Positions 14,946 to 23,094 of a stretch of 50,029 nucleotides of DNA are shown here, in pieces. Every line of letters starts with the position of its first letter. Within the stretch, counting starts at the first letter, position 1. The stretch lies in assembly GCA_049600855.1 (NCBI GenBank), contig JBMYQA010000006.1, forward strand, positions 1-50,029, in the 5' to 3' direction. The position numbers were made by a program, and so were the translations under genes. Under the pieces are notes generated by a model, which saw only the letters and a program-made list of their open reading frames with translations, was not told where the DNA came from and did no database searches. This DNA is from JBMYQA01 sp049600855 (lineage in GTDB: Bacteria > Bacteroidota > Bacteroidia > Cytophagales > Flammeovirgaceae).

Positions 14946-17900
14946 ATGCTTCGCAAACTATTACTCTTATTCATTTTAGTCGTTTTCATGGTTGGTTGTG
15001 CGCCGCAAAAGCCGTTTTATAATACAGCGGTAAAAGACTGGGCTACGCAGCAACCTGCAAGTGATGCCAATTTGACTCAAACGGTTTTTTTACTTGGCGA
15101 TGCAGGAAAGCCAGCTACGCAACCTTTAGAACCTACTTTTGTATTGCTGAAAAAGCAGATGCAGCAGGCAGGAAATAAAAGCTCCATCATTTATTTAGGA
15201 GATAATATTTATCCGAATGGATTACCAGATTCTACCGACAAACGCCGAGCAACTGCTGAAAAATATTTGAAAACTCAACTGGATTTATTAGCGAATTATG
15301 AGGGGAAAGCCATTATGATTCCCGGAAATCACGACTGGGATCGAATGGGGAAACATGGTTTACGTTATTTAAAAAATCAGCAAGATTTTGTCCATGAATA
15401 TTTGGGGAAAGAAGGTGTGTTTTTGCCTACTGATGGCTGCCCCGGCCCTGTAGAAGTACAACTGAATCAGGAGGTTCTACTTTTAGTCATTGACACCCAA
15501 TGGTGGTTGCATCCTTGGGAAAAAACAGGGGAAGAAGATGGTTGCGACATTGAAACAGAATATGATGTTTTGATTCAACTTGCGGATATTATTAAACAAA
15601 ATAAGGACAAAAAAATTATTGTTGCGGGGCATCATCCATTATTTAGTAATGGCTTACACGGTGGACATGCAAAGCCGACTACACACTTATTTCCTTTAAC
15701 CGATGCCAAGAAAAATTTGTACGTCCCGCTTCCCGTATTAGGATCAGTATATGTATTTTACCGTACGGTATTGGGAAATGTACAAGACATCCCAAATCCG
15801 CGTTATAAAGCCTTGAAAAAGGCATTACTCAAAATCTTTGAGACTCATCCCAATTTAATGTACGTTGCTGGGCATGACCACAATCTCCAATATTTTAAAA
15901 AAGGAGAACAACATTACATCGTAAGTGGAGCAGGTTGTAAGCAAACGTATACAACTCATCGCAAAAAAGCCCAATTTGCTTACGGACACAAAGGGTTTTC
16001 AAGGGTGAACTTTTACGACAATGGAGATGTGTGGTTGGAGTTTTGGGTGCCCTCAGAAAGCGAAGAGGGAAAAATGATTTTTCGTCAAAAACTAATGAAT
16101 CAGCCTTATTTGGAGGAAAAAGTAGTGGCGATAGCAGAATCTGATTATACCGGACAATTTCGTGAGGCGCAAGCTTCTACATTATTGGGCGCGAAAGGGA
16201 TGAAAAACGCCTTATTGGGTAAGAATTATCGAGCAGAATGGGCAGCTAAATTAGATAGCATTCGGGTATTTGATTTAGGCAAAGAGCATGGAGGCTTAGA
16301 GATTGTTAAGAAAGGAGGCGGAATGCAAACGAAATCGCTGCGTTTAGAAGCAAAAAATGGTAAACAGTATGTGTTAAGAACGATTGAGAAGTTTCCAGAA
16401 AACGCAGTGCCAGAAGCCCTTCGTGGAACAGTGGGTGAATCCATCGTAAAAGATCAAATATCAGCCTCGCACCCTTATGCCGCATTAGTTGTTCCGCCAT
16501 TGGCCGATGCTGCAGGAGTTTATCATACCAATCCCGAATTGGTGTGGTTGCCCGATGACCCGCGTTTGGGCAAGTTTCAAGAAGACTTTGGGGCTCGGCT
16601 CTACTTGTATGAGGAAAGACCTGCAAAAGATTGGAGTGATGCCGAGTTTTTTGGAAATTCTAAGAAAATCATAAACACAGCCAAAGTACTTGCAAAGACC
16701 CAAGGTGATAATGACAAATATGTCGATCAAGATTGGGTAGTCAAATCACGGCTTTTTGATATTTGGTTAGGCGATTGGGATCGGCACGATGATCAATGGC
16801 GTTGGGCTTCTTTTAAAGATGAAAAAGATCGTACCTTCTACCGCCCAATCCCAAGAGATCGCGATCAGGTATTTTTCTTCTCAGATGGTTTTTTGCTCGA
16901 CATAGGAAGCCGAAAGTGGGGCATTCGTAAGTTTCAAGGTTTTCATAAGGAAATCAGAGATGTAGAAGGCTTTAGTTTTAATGCGCGCTACTTCGATCGT
17001 TCATTTACCAATGCCATGTCCAAAGCGGTTTGGCTAAAGCATGCCGAAGCGTTACAAAAAGCACTCACCGATGAGCTTATTGAAGCTGCTTTGAAGCGTT
17101 TGCCCGAACCGATATTTAAACTTCATGGAGAAGAAATTATTCAGAAACTCAAAGAACGCCGGGATAATTTGAAAGTGTATGCCAATGATTTTTACACCTT
17201 CCTCTCGAAAGAAGTAAGTATTGTAGGAACTGCCAAGCATGAATTCATTAAAGTAGAGCGGTTGAATGATGAGGAAACACGGGTACGCATGTGGAAACGA
17301 AAACGGAAGAGTGGGAAGAAAAAGCATAAAATTTATGATCGTGTGTTTAAGACTTCGGAAACCAAGGAAATTAGAATTTATGCCTTGGCAGGTGAGGATG
17401 TGATTGAAATTGAAGGCCAAGTGAAAAAAGGAATTAAAATTCGGGTAATTGGTGGAGATGGTAAGGATGAAATTAAAGATCAATCAAAAGTAAGTGGTCC
17501 TGCTAAGAAAACCATTGCCTATGATACGCCAGACACGAAACTCACAAAATCTACAGAAACGAAAAATCGCCTTTCTAATGAAGAAGGGATAAATGCCTAT
17601 GAGCGAAAAGACTTTGTATACGACTTTACTGGACCAGCCTTGAGCTTTGCCTATAACCCTGATGATGGCGTTTTTATTGGTGGAGGGGTAACGTGGAAAA
17701 ATCAGGGATTCCGCAAAAAGCCATATGCATCTAAACATTCGATTACAGCGAATATTGCCCCAAGAACCAATTCCTATAATTTTTACTACATAGCTGAATG
17801 GCGAAAAGTTGTAAAAAATTGGGATGTAGTGTTAGAAACCGACTTGAGAGTGCCTGCCTTCACTAACTTTTATTACGGCATGGGCAATGAAACTACCAAA

Positions 17901-18677
17901 GATAGGGATGAAAAACAAGGGTTTTATCGGGTGCGCTACTCGCAAATTTTTGTACATCCGCAATTGAGAAAACAATCTACCAATCAGCATCATACGCTAA
18001 GTATTGGAGGATATTACCAGCGTGTTCAAATTGAAGAACCAGATGCCGATGAAGATCGCTTTGTAAGTACCGATCCACTTTCATCTGCATTATTTGATGT
18101 GGGACAAAGCTTTGTGGCAGGAACAGTCAGTTACATTGCCGACACCAGAGATAATAAATCTTTGCCAACGAAAGGAATTCGCTTAAGCTTGGAAAATAGC
18201 TTAGTAAAGGGAATTGGAGATGAGATACGAAATATCAATTATTATCAATTTAAAGGTGCATTTTCGTTTTATGCGAGTGCGGGCAGAACCAAGCGATTTA
18301 CCTTAGCAGCAAGAGTGGGAGGCGCAATCAACCAAGGGGATTTTGAGTTTTTTCAGGCCAATACACTGGGGGGCTTTGCAAATTTAAGGGGATATAATCG
18401 CATGCGCTTTGCAGGAACGTCCAGTTTTTACCAAAATACGGAATTGCGGATTAAACTGTTTAACTTCCGTACAGTACTCTTCCCTGGCGGGTTTGGAATT
18501 ATGGGAATCAATGATGTCGGGCGTGTTTGGTTGGAAGGTGAGAACTCAGACAAATGGCACAATGGCTATGGCGGAGGAATTTGGATCACGCCATTTGATA
18601 CGCTTTCGCTAATCGCCGACTATACCACTTCCGAGGAAGGTGGAAGAATATTTGTTCGTTTTGGATTCTTGTTCTAA
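14946..18677 (+). CDS. Lipoprotein fusing a calcineurin-like phosphoesterase, a kinase-like middle region and an outer-membrane barrel
   Basis: A 1243-residue envelope protein. Residues 1-18 are a lipoprotein signal ending VGC (Cys18). Residues about 45-340 are a calcineurin-like metallophosphoesterase with every metal motif: GDAG (51-54), GDNIYPNG (85-92), GNHDWDR (127-133), GHHPL (228-232) and GHDHN (309-313). Residues about 440-860 form an unassigned domain containing WLGDWDRHDDQW (608-618) and PRDRDQVFF (636-644), which resembles the catalytic loop and metal-binding Asp of atypical kinases. From about 910 to the end it is a BamA/Omp85-like surface-antigen barrel (GLRGYNR-type loop present as FANLRGYNRMRF, terminal aromatic FGFLF). 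The phosphoesterase probably acts on the cell surface or periplasmic side of the outer membrane; the substrate is unknown. It stands alone, followed by a MITE-like element. Confidence 0.85.
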   Translation: MLRKLLLLFILVVFMVGCAPQKPFYNTAVKDWATQQPASDANLTQTVFLLGDAGKPATQPLEPTFVLLKKQMQQAGNKSSIIYLGDNIYPNGLPDSTDKRRATAEKYLKTQLDLLANYEGKAIMIPGNHDWDRMGKHGLRYLKNQQDFVHEYLGKEGVFLPTDGCPGPVEVQLNQEVLLLVIDTQWWLHPWEKTGEEDGCDIETEYDVLIQLADIIKQNKDKKIIVAGHHPLFSNGLHGGHAKPTTHLFPLTDAKKNLYVPLPVLGSVYVFYRTVLGNVQDIPNPRYKALKKALLKIFETHPNLMYVAGHDHNLQYFKKGEQHYIVSGAGCKQTYTTHRKKAQFAYGHKGFSRVNFYDNGDVWLEFWVPSESEEGKMIFRQKLMNQPYLEEKVVAIAESDYTGQFREAQASTLLGAKGMKNALLGKNYRAEWAAKLDSIRVFDLGKEHGGLEIVKKGGGMQTKSLRLEAKNGKQYVLRTIEKFPENAVPEALRGTVGESIVKDQISASHPYAALVVPPLADAAGVYHTNPELVWLPDDPRLGKFQEDFGARLYLYEERPAKDWSDAEFFGNSKKIINTAKVLAKTQGDNDKYVDQDWVVKSRLFDIWLGDWDRHDDQWRWASFKDEKDRTFYRPIPRDRDQVFFFSDGFLLDIGSRKWGIRKFQGFHKEIRDVEGFSFNARYFDRSFTNAMSKAVWLKHAEALQKALTDELIEAALKRLPEPIFKLHGEEIIQKLKERRDNLKVYANDFYTFLSKEVSIVGTAKHEFIKVERLNDEETRVRMWKRKRKSGKKKHKIYDRVFKTSETKEIRIYALAGEDVIEIEGQVKKGIKIRVIGGDGKDEIKDQSKVSGPAKKTIAYDTPDTKLTKSTETKNRLSNEEGINAYERKDFVYDFTGPALSFAYNPDDGVFIGGGVTWKNQGFRKKPYASKHSITANIAPRTNSYNFYYIAEWRKVVKNWDVVLETDLRVPAFTNFYYGMGNETTKDRDEKQGFYRVRYSQIFVHPQLRKQSTNQHHTLSIGGYYQRVQIEEPDADEDRFVSTDPLSSALFDVGQSFVAGTVSYIADTRDNKSLPTKGIRLSLENSLVKGIGDEIRNINYYQFKGAFSFYASAGRTKRFTLAARVGGAINQGDFEFFQANTLGGFANLRGYNRMRFAGTSSFYQNTELRIKLFNFRTVLFPGGFGIMGINDVGRVWLEGENSDKWHNGYGGGIWITPFDTLSLIADYTTSEEGGRIFVRFGFLF

Positions 18678-18683
18678 GTAAGG

Positions 18684-18902
18684 TAAGCGAATACTTCTCT
18701 ACCCGACGGTTTTGCAAGATTCTGATAATCAAATACATCAATTATGCTAGTCAACGTTTCAAAATGTTGACTCAATGGTTGCAAGTTTCCTAACTTGCTT
18801 AAAACTCGAAAGTCAGGAAACTTTCGAGCATAGATTCAAGGCTCAGAAGCCTTGAATAGCAGATTAAAATGTTAAACCATCGGGTAGAGTAAGGGAATAC
18901 TT
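18684..18902. mobile_element. MITE-like element, copy 1 (complete, with possible target duplication)
   Basis: The core spans 18697-18889 (193 bp). Its ends CTCTACCCGACGGTTT (18697-18712) and AAACCATCGGGTAGAG (18874-18889) are inverted repeats matching at 15 of 16 positions. TAAGCGAATACTT (18684-18696) and TAAGGGAATACTT (18890-18902) flank it directly, 12 of 13 identical, as a target-site duplication would. Inside are four consecutive hairpins: 18750-18771, 18781-18798, 18805-18828 and 18834-18857. There is no open frame, so it would need a transposase supplied elsewhere. A second copy, about 92% identical over the shared 166 bases, lies at 49864-50029. Confidence 0.72.
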
Positions 18903-18938
18903 ATTTTCAACAAGTCTGATGGCACAACTACTGATAAA

Positions 18939-19586
18939 ATGATGCGAAACTACCTCCTAATTATATGTGCGATTTACTGTTTAAGCGCCTGTTCAGCAGA
19001 TCAAAAATTGGTGAACATTGCTGTCAGTAAGCAAGGAAAAGTCTATTTATATTCATTAATGGGGCAGAGCGGAGTAGAACAGCAATTAGCAATTGGGGAA
19101 ACCCCGACAGTTATGAAAGCACATCTCGTGCTACCCGATGGTGATGCCGTGTGGATGGAGGCTTCCAAATTAGATGTAGTTGCCAATATTTTGGGAGGAA
19201 ATTATACCCTCATTGATAAAAAAGAGAAAAGTTACGATGGTTATGTGGTGTTAGGTCAGCATCAACTCGTAGCACAAAAGTACCAAAATGAAGATTCGGG
19301 TGAAATTGGAAAACTGATTGGGAAAATGAACGTGACCTTATCCAATCAAGAAAATGCAAATCAGCATGAAATTGTTTGGCAATTGACTCCAGAACTGAAA
19401 GCACTTCAAAATTGTGAAAAGCGATCGTTAACGGTACAAAGTACTGTACCAGGAGAAGATCATACGTATTATCTAAAAGATCATGTGCTAGTCAATTTGA
19501 AGGATGTTGTAAACTTTTATGGCATTGATGCGGAGGTGATTTACAATGAAGGTGCCGAACTCTTGTATATTTACTTGAATGAATAA
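18939..19586 (+). CDS. Lipoprotein of unknown function
   Basis: I do not recognise a family. The 215 residues begin with a lipoprotein signal, LLIICAIYCLSAC, with the acylated Cys near residue 18, so the protein should be anchored to a membrane facing the periplasm or outside. The rest is a mixed, mostly beta pattern: LVNIAVSKQGKVYLYSLMG, KAHLVLPDGDAVWMEASKLD, GYVVLGQHQLVAQKY and a C-terminal GAELLYIYLNE. One further Cys lies at KALQNCEKRS. Two ATGs are adjacent (18939 and 18942) and either may be used. It lies between two palindromic repeat elements and upstream of another unknown lipoprotein in the same orientation, but the 244-base gap with its own hairpin cluster argues against a single tight operon. 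Confidence 0.75.
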   Translation: MMRNYLLIICAIYCLSACSADQKLVNIAVSKQGKVYLYSLMGQSGVEQQLAIGETPTVMKAHLVLPDGDAVWMEASKLDVVANILGGNYTLIDKKEKSYDGYVVLGQHQLVAQKYQNEDSGEIGKLIGKMNVTLSNQENANQHEIVWQLTPELKALQNCEKRSLTVQSTVPGEDHTYYLKDHVLVNLKDVVNFYGIDAEVIYNEGAELLYIYLNE

Positions 19587-19630
19587 AAATTTGCGCTCTA
19601 AATAGATTGTAAAAGCGTTTTTAAACTAGT

Positions 19631-19731
19631 TGTGCGGTGCTGTTCGTAGAATTAGTGAAACGTCTTCTACGAATTAGAATCAAGTAAATCTTCAGATTTA
19701 CACTTACAGCAAAATAGTTAAGTACCACACA
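19631..19731. repeat. Palindromic intergenic element with imperfect terminal inverted repeats
   Basis: TGTGCGGTGCT (19631-19641) and AGTACCACACA (19721-19731) are inverted matches at 9 of 11 positions. Between them lie two hairpins: TTCGTAGAA (19643-19651) with TTCTACGAA (19665-19673), and GTAAATC-TTCA-GATTTAC (19684-19701). The layout resembles the MITE-like element 800 bases upstream but the sequence is unrelated. No second copy was seen in this window. Confidence 0.45.
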
Positions 19732-19830
19732 GAAAATGAGCTAGCTAAATTTACACGATTATTTTTTGAGGGGTACTTAAAAACGGTTTTTACGCAGTAT
19801 CAAATTTGGAAAACTCATTATCATATACAT

Positions 19831-20517
19831 ATGAAATCATTCAGCATTTGCCTCCTATTTTTCATTGGACTAGTTGCTTGTAATTCACAACAGCAAGGCG
19901 TAAACGAATTACATGAGGCTTATTTGAATCAGCGCATCAGCGATATGGCTGCAACGGTAACGCAGAAGGGGCGATTCCCAGCGGATGAACTAAAGCGCAT
20001 TGATTTGGAAAAACAATTGAAGAAAATTGATGAGCAACAAGCATTTTCAGAAACCGATGTGGACAGTCTATTGATTGATCAAGCACTCCAAGAAAAAATC
20101 CAAATACTTGCAGCAAAGGCGCAAACAAAAGTTGATTGGAGTTTGCTGAAAATCGCTATTGCAGATGCTTACATTGAGCAGGTGATGAATGATCAATACA
20201 AGTTTTATCGCGTCAAGCCACTAGCCATTAGAAAGGATGAAAGTCATTACGATATTTATTTAACCGCTCAGGCCATTCAACTGCCGCACGTCTATGTAAA
20301 GGAAAAGGATAAGGTCGTTAAGGCCAAGACCATTCGCAGATCAATGAATCCATTTCAGGTCGATTTAAACCAAGTGGAAAGCGAAAACATAAATCCTACT
20401 GCATCCCAAAAGCTAATGAACGCTTCAGATGCCTTTGGCGCGTTTATGATATCTTCTCATGTAGGTGATGAAGTCATGTTAATCAAAAAAGAAGATGTAA
20501 TTGATTTGACAAAGTGA
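19831..20517 (+). CDS. Lipoprotein of unknown function
   Basis: No family recognised. The 228 residues start with a clear lipoprotein signal, SFSICLLFFIGLVACNSQ, with the lipid-carrying Cys at residue 17. The next 80 residues are strongly helical and charged (ELKRIDLEKQLKKIDEQQ, ALQEKIQILAAKAQ). The second half is more mixed, with YKFYRVKPLAIRKDESHYDIYLTAQAIQL and a C-terminal EVMLIKKEDVIDLTK. The predominance of helix suggests a periplasmic coiled or bundle domain, but that is inference. It follows another unknown lipoprotein and converges with the SH3 protein gene downstream, 47 bases away. Confidence 0.75.
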   Translation: MKSFSICLLFFIGLVACNSQQQGVNELHEAYLNQRISDMAATVTQKGRFPADELKRIDLEKQLKKIDEQQAFSETDVDSLLIDQALQEKIQILAAKAQTKVDWSLLKIAIADAYIEQVMNDQYKFYRVKPLAIRKDESHYDIYLTAQAIQLPHVYVKEKDKVVKAKTIRRSMNPFQVDLNQVESENINPTASQKLMNASDAFGAFMISSHVGDEVMLIKKEDVIDLTK

Positions 20518-20564
20518 TGTAGCATTACTCGAAAACAAACTTCTTTCAGGTAATAGTTATCAGC

Positions 20565-21236
20565 TTAACAGCCAGGAGGATTATAAAATGAAGTAATTTT
20601 CCAAGTTCCATCTATCTTTTTAACCGTCATGCGTTTATAGATTGCCTGAGACGTGAGGGAAGCCAATACATAACCAGTAGTTTGATCATCCACATAAATT
20701 TCGACCCACAGTTGATTATTCACAAATTGAAAGGTAGAATCTTTGTTCGTTGTGATATTGCAATCACATTTAAACTTTTCATAACTTGCTTGGTGAATCA
20801 CCTCTGAGTTCGTGCCTGCTTTTGCTCGTATGTTTACATTTTCGCCTAAAATAATCAGTTCATTCTCTGTATCCACTGAATCTAAATAAGAGGGAGCCTT
20901 AAATATGAAGGACTCGTTTGGGGACTGTTGTATTTTGCTAAAACCAAATCGAATCACATTCAATAATTGCTTCCAAGTGTGTGCTGCTTTTCCATCGCCA
21001 AAATAGTCTTGCATAAATGCATCCTTCGAACATTCCCCACAGAGGAAATGACCTTCCCAGACCGTATCTGCTAGTAAATCCTTGAATGCCATTTGGTTCT
21101 TATGAATAACCGCTTGTTCGAGTTTTTGCTTAAACAACCAAAAATCCATGTCCGAATAGGACTCATCATGAACCAATTGACTAAAACTAGCAAACGATAA
21201 GGTCAAGAATAGGAACAGGAATGTGAAAAAACGCAT
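20565..21236 (-). CDS. Exported protein with a bacterial SH3 domain
   Basis: Secreted protein of 223 aa. The signal peptide is FFTFLFLFLTLSFASFSQ. Residues about 125-205 look like a bacterial SH3 domain (SH3_3 type): LGENVNIRAKAGTNSEVIHQ, then a divergent middle with two cysteines (KFKCDCN), then LWVEIYVDDQTTGYVLASL. Such domains often bind peptidoglycan or peptides in the envelope. The N-terminal part (about 20-120) has a paired-Cys stretch HFLCGECSKDAF and no recognised fold. The C-terminus TVKKIDGTWKITSFY resembles the end of the nuclear-transport-factor-2-like fold, which is a weak impression. It is transcribed alone on the minus strand. Confidence 0.75.
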   Translation of the reverse strand: MRFFTFLFLFLTLSFASFSQLVHDESYSDMDFWLFKQKLEQAVIHKNQMAFKDLLADTVWEGHFLCGECSKDAFMQDYFGDGKAAHTWKQLLNVIRFGFSKIQQSPNESFIFKAPSYLDSVDTENELIILGENVNIRAKAGTNSEVIHQASYEKFKCDCNITTNKDSTFQFVNNQLWVEIYVDDQTTGYVLASLTSQAIYKRMTVKKIDGTWKITSFYNPPGC

Positions 21237-21444
21237 GGCATCTTTATTTAAAGGAAGTAAATAGGTGTCGATAAAAGTAAAACACGTTTAGCTTGACGAT
21301 TGTAAAAGTATGGTTAATTACATAAAGTGATAAACCAATCGGACATCAGAATGGTGTTTAGCATGTTAGTATATTTTTAGTAACTATTTGATAATAAGAT
21401 TATTATTGATGCAAAACCAAGACTTTATAAACTAGGATTTATAC

Positions 21445-21474
21445 AAAAAATGGCACCAACAACTGTTAGTGCCA
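21445..21474 (-). terminator. Terminator of the small phosphoesterase gene
   Basis: TGGCACCAACA (21451-21461) and TGTTAGTGCCA (21464-21474) pair at 10 of 11 positions. The A-run just before it on the plus strand gives a T tract after the hairpin on the minus strand. It lies about 30 bases after the gene's stop codon. Confidence 0.75.
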
Positions 21475-21502
21475 TAGCGCTAGTTTAATTACCTAGAGGT
21501 GA

Positions 21503-22081
21503 TTAGCCATCAGTATTCTCCTGCTGATTTCGAAGATGTGGAGGAAGCCAACTTTTCGTTTGCATGATGGCTTTTACTTCATCATACGTTAACGGGTAAA
21601 AGTTGTGGCAATCTACGCCTACGTCAAAGCAAAGTTGATCTTCTAAATCTGGTAAGTTGCCGTGGCTATGACCATACAAGTGCCAATTTCCCCTTGAGGC
21701 ACCACGCCAAGTACGCATGGCATAATGAAATAAAATAATGCGTTGCACCCCATTTTGGCAATCGGGGTCTTTTACCTTGAGCTCATAGTACTCTTTTACC
21801 CATTCAAAGCGTTTACGACTTTGTAATGCAGCATTTTCATGGTTACCTACTATTAAGCAAATCTTACCATTTAACTGATTTAAAATAGTTTCTAGATTTT
21901 CTTTATAGGTTAATCCGAAGTCACCTAAATGGTAAACGGTATCCCGTGGTTTTACTTTTTTGTTCCATCGTTCAATTAAGATTTGATTCATCTCTTTTGC
22001 ATCCTGAAACGGCCGATTGCAGAATTTAATGATATTTTCGTGGCCGAAATGATGATCTGAAGTAAAAAGAATGTTTCCCAT
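21503..22081 (-). CDS. Small calcineurin-like metallophosphoesterase
   Basis: Cytosolic 192-residue phosphoesterase of the calcineurin-like superfamily, in a compact branch often annotated as metallophosphoesterase or phosphohydrolase. Motifs in order: FTSDHHFGHENII (D-x-H, residues 6-18), YHLGDFGL (GD), LIVGNHENA (GNHE), ILFHYAMRTW (H) and HLYGHSHGNLP (GHSH). The later FDVGVDCHNFYPLTYDEV is typical of this branch. The substrate is unknown. It has no signal peptide. The gene stands alone, with its own terminator downstream and a divergent small gene upstream. It is unrelated in sequence to the phosphoesterase domain of the 1243-residue lipoprotein beyond the shared metal motifs. Confidence 0.92.
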   Translation of the reverse strand: MGNILFTSDHHFGHENIIKFCNRPFQDAKEMNQILIERWNKKVKPRDTVYHLGDFGLTYKENLETILNQLNGKICLIVGNHENAALQSRKRFEWVKEYYELKVKDPDCQNGVQRIILFHYAMRTWRGASRGNWHLYGHSHGNLPDLEDQLCFDVGVDCHNFYPLTYDEVKAIMQTKSWLPPHLRNQQENTDG

Positions 22082-22241
22082 TAATTTGTTGGTTTTTTGG
22101 GTTGTAAATTTTGTTTTTCGTGTTAGACAAGTTCAGTAGGAAATGTACGGGAAATGAGTGTTGAGGTTTCAAACCATGCTGGATTTTATGGACATTTGTG
22201 GTTTAATGTTATATATCGTTTCGCTTAAAAAACAATGGATC

Positions 22242-22484
22242 ATGTTAGAACAACTTCCTGCCTATATTGCCAAACAAATTGAGTTAGCACTTGGTTTACC
22301 TTGCGAAGAAAAGTTAATTACGGTAGAAGAAGAAATCAGCAGTGATACGCTTGCGCTGTATGTGAATGGCGAATTTATTTCCGCTTTTGAGTTGTTTGAT
22401 GAAGAATCTGTGGAAGAAATTGCTGTCGAACTACTTGACGGACAAATGGCAGAGATCGAAGAAGTATTGATGACTTCAACGTGA
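22242..22484 (+). CDS. Small acidic protein of unknown function
   Basis: Not recognised. From the ATG at 22242 the product is 80 residues and very acidic: MLEQLPAYIAKQIELALGLP, then EEKLITVEEEISSDTLALYVNGEFISAFELFDEESVEE and a C-terminal helix. The frame extends upstream to a GTG at 22158 with other ATGs at 22176 and 22188, but that extra segment (GLMLYIVSLKKQW) looks unlike the rest, so the short form is preferred with limited confidence. The compositional bias and in-frame integrity suggest a real gene. It is transcribed divergently from the phosphoesterase and followed after 83 bases by a membrane protein gene. Confidence 0.5.
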   Translation: MLEQLPAYIAKQIELALGLPCEEKLITVEEEISSDTLALYVNGEFISAFELFDEESVEEIAVELLDGQMAEIEEVLMTST

Positions 22485-22567
22485 TTTTAAGTTGATGTTT
22501 CAAGAATATATTTTTACTTTAGAAAGCGAGCAATAAGAAAACCCTTAACAAGCATAGTACATTTGCC

Positions 22568-23044
22568 ATGAAAAAAGACTTCTTACAATTAGGCCTGTTG
22601 CCAGCCATCATTCTTGGTTTTTTAGGCTTTTCAGTTTCCCTCAAATTAATGAGTTTTATTAGTGGAATGATGGGATTTCGCTTCAGTTTGATGAGCGTAG
22701 ATGGCTTAGACAGTTTTAGATTTGCCGTAGCGATCTTATTTGCGAGTTGCCCATTCATAGCCTTAGGACTCTTTTATCGAAGATTTGCTGGAGATATTTC
22801 CAATCAACCCATTACCTTTCATCTCCGTTACTTGGTGTATTTATTACTCGGCGTAGTGGGTGGAATTACCTTAGATATCGTTCAAATCAAACTTTTTCGC
22901 TTGAAAATCGAAGATTTAGCTGCTAATGGAGCCAATTGGACTTCCTTTATCGAGCAGCTTAAACCTTTTCCTTATGGTCTTTCTGTGGTGTTGGTCATTG
23001 CTGCTGCTATATTTTTTACACAACCGCGAAAATCAGCGCAATAA
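22568..23044 (+). CDS. Four-helix membrane protein of unknown function
   Basis: Integral inner-membrane protein of 158 aa with four hydrophobic segments: LLPAIILGFLGFSVSLKLM, FAVAILFASCPFIALGLFY, YLVYLLLGVVGGITLDIVQI and GLSVVLVIAAAIFF. Short charged loops (YRRFAGDISNQP and LKIEDLAANGANW) separate them, and the protein ends in a short basic tail. No family was recognised and no catalytic residues stand out. The ATG at 22568 directly precedes a KKDF start typical of membrane proteins. It converges with etfA, sharing a hairpin at 23046-23075. Confidence 0.72.
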   Translation: MKKDFLQLGLLPAIILGFLGFSVSLKLMSFISGMMGFRFSLMSVDGLDSFRFAVAILFASCPFIALGLFYRRFAGDISNQPITFHLRYLVYLLLGVVGGITLDIVQIKLFRLKIEDLAANGANWTSFIEQLKPFPYGLSVVLVIAAAIFFTQPRKSAQ

Positions 23045-23045
23045 A

Positions 23046-23075
23046 AAAGCCATACACCTGAAGGCATATGGCTTT
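23046..23075 (-). terminator. Terminator of the etfBA transcript, possibly bidirectional
   Basis: AAAGCCATA (23046-23054) pairs with TATGGCTTT (23067-23075) across a 12-base loop. The A-run before it on the plus strand acts as the T tract for transcripts from etfA, whose stop is 20 bases away. The plus side has only a weak T run for the membrane protein gene. Confidence 0.75.
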
Positions 23076-23094
23076 GAATAGTATTAAGAAAGGC

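Noticed and set aside
17052..17483. 143-codon minus-strand frame inside the phosphoesterase-barrel gene
   Set aside because: Rich in Phe, Asn and Ile with no recognisable motif and antisense to a clearly coding region; a shadow.
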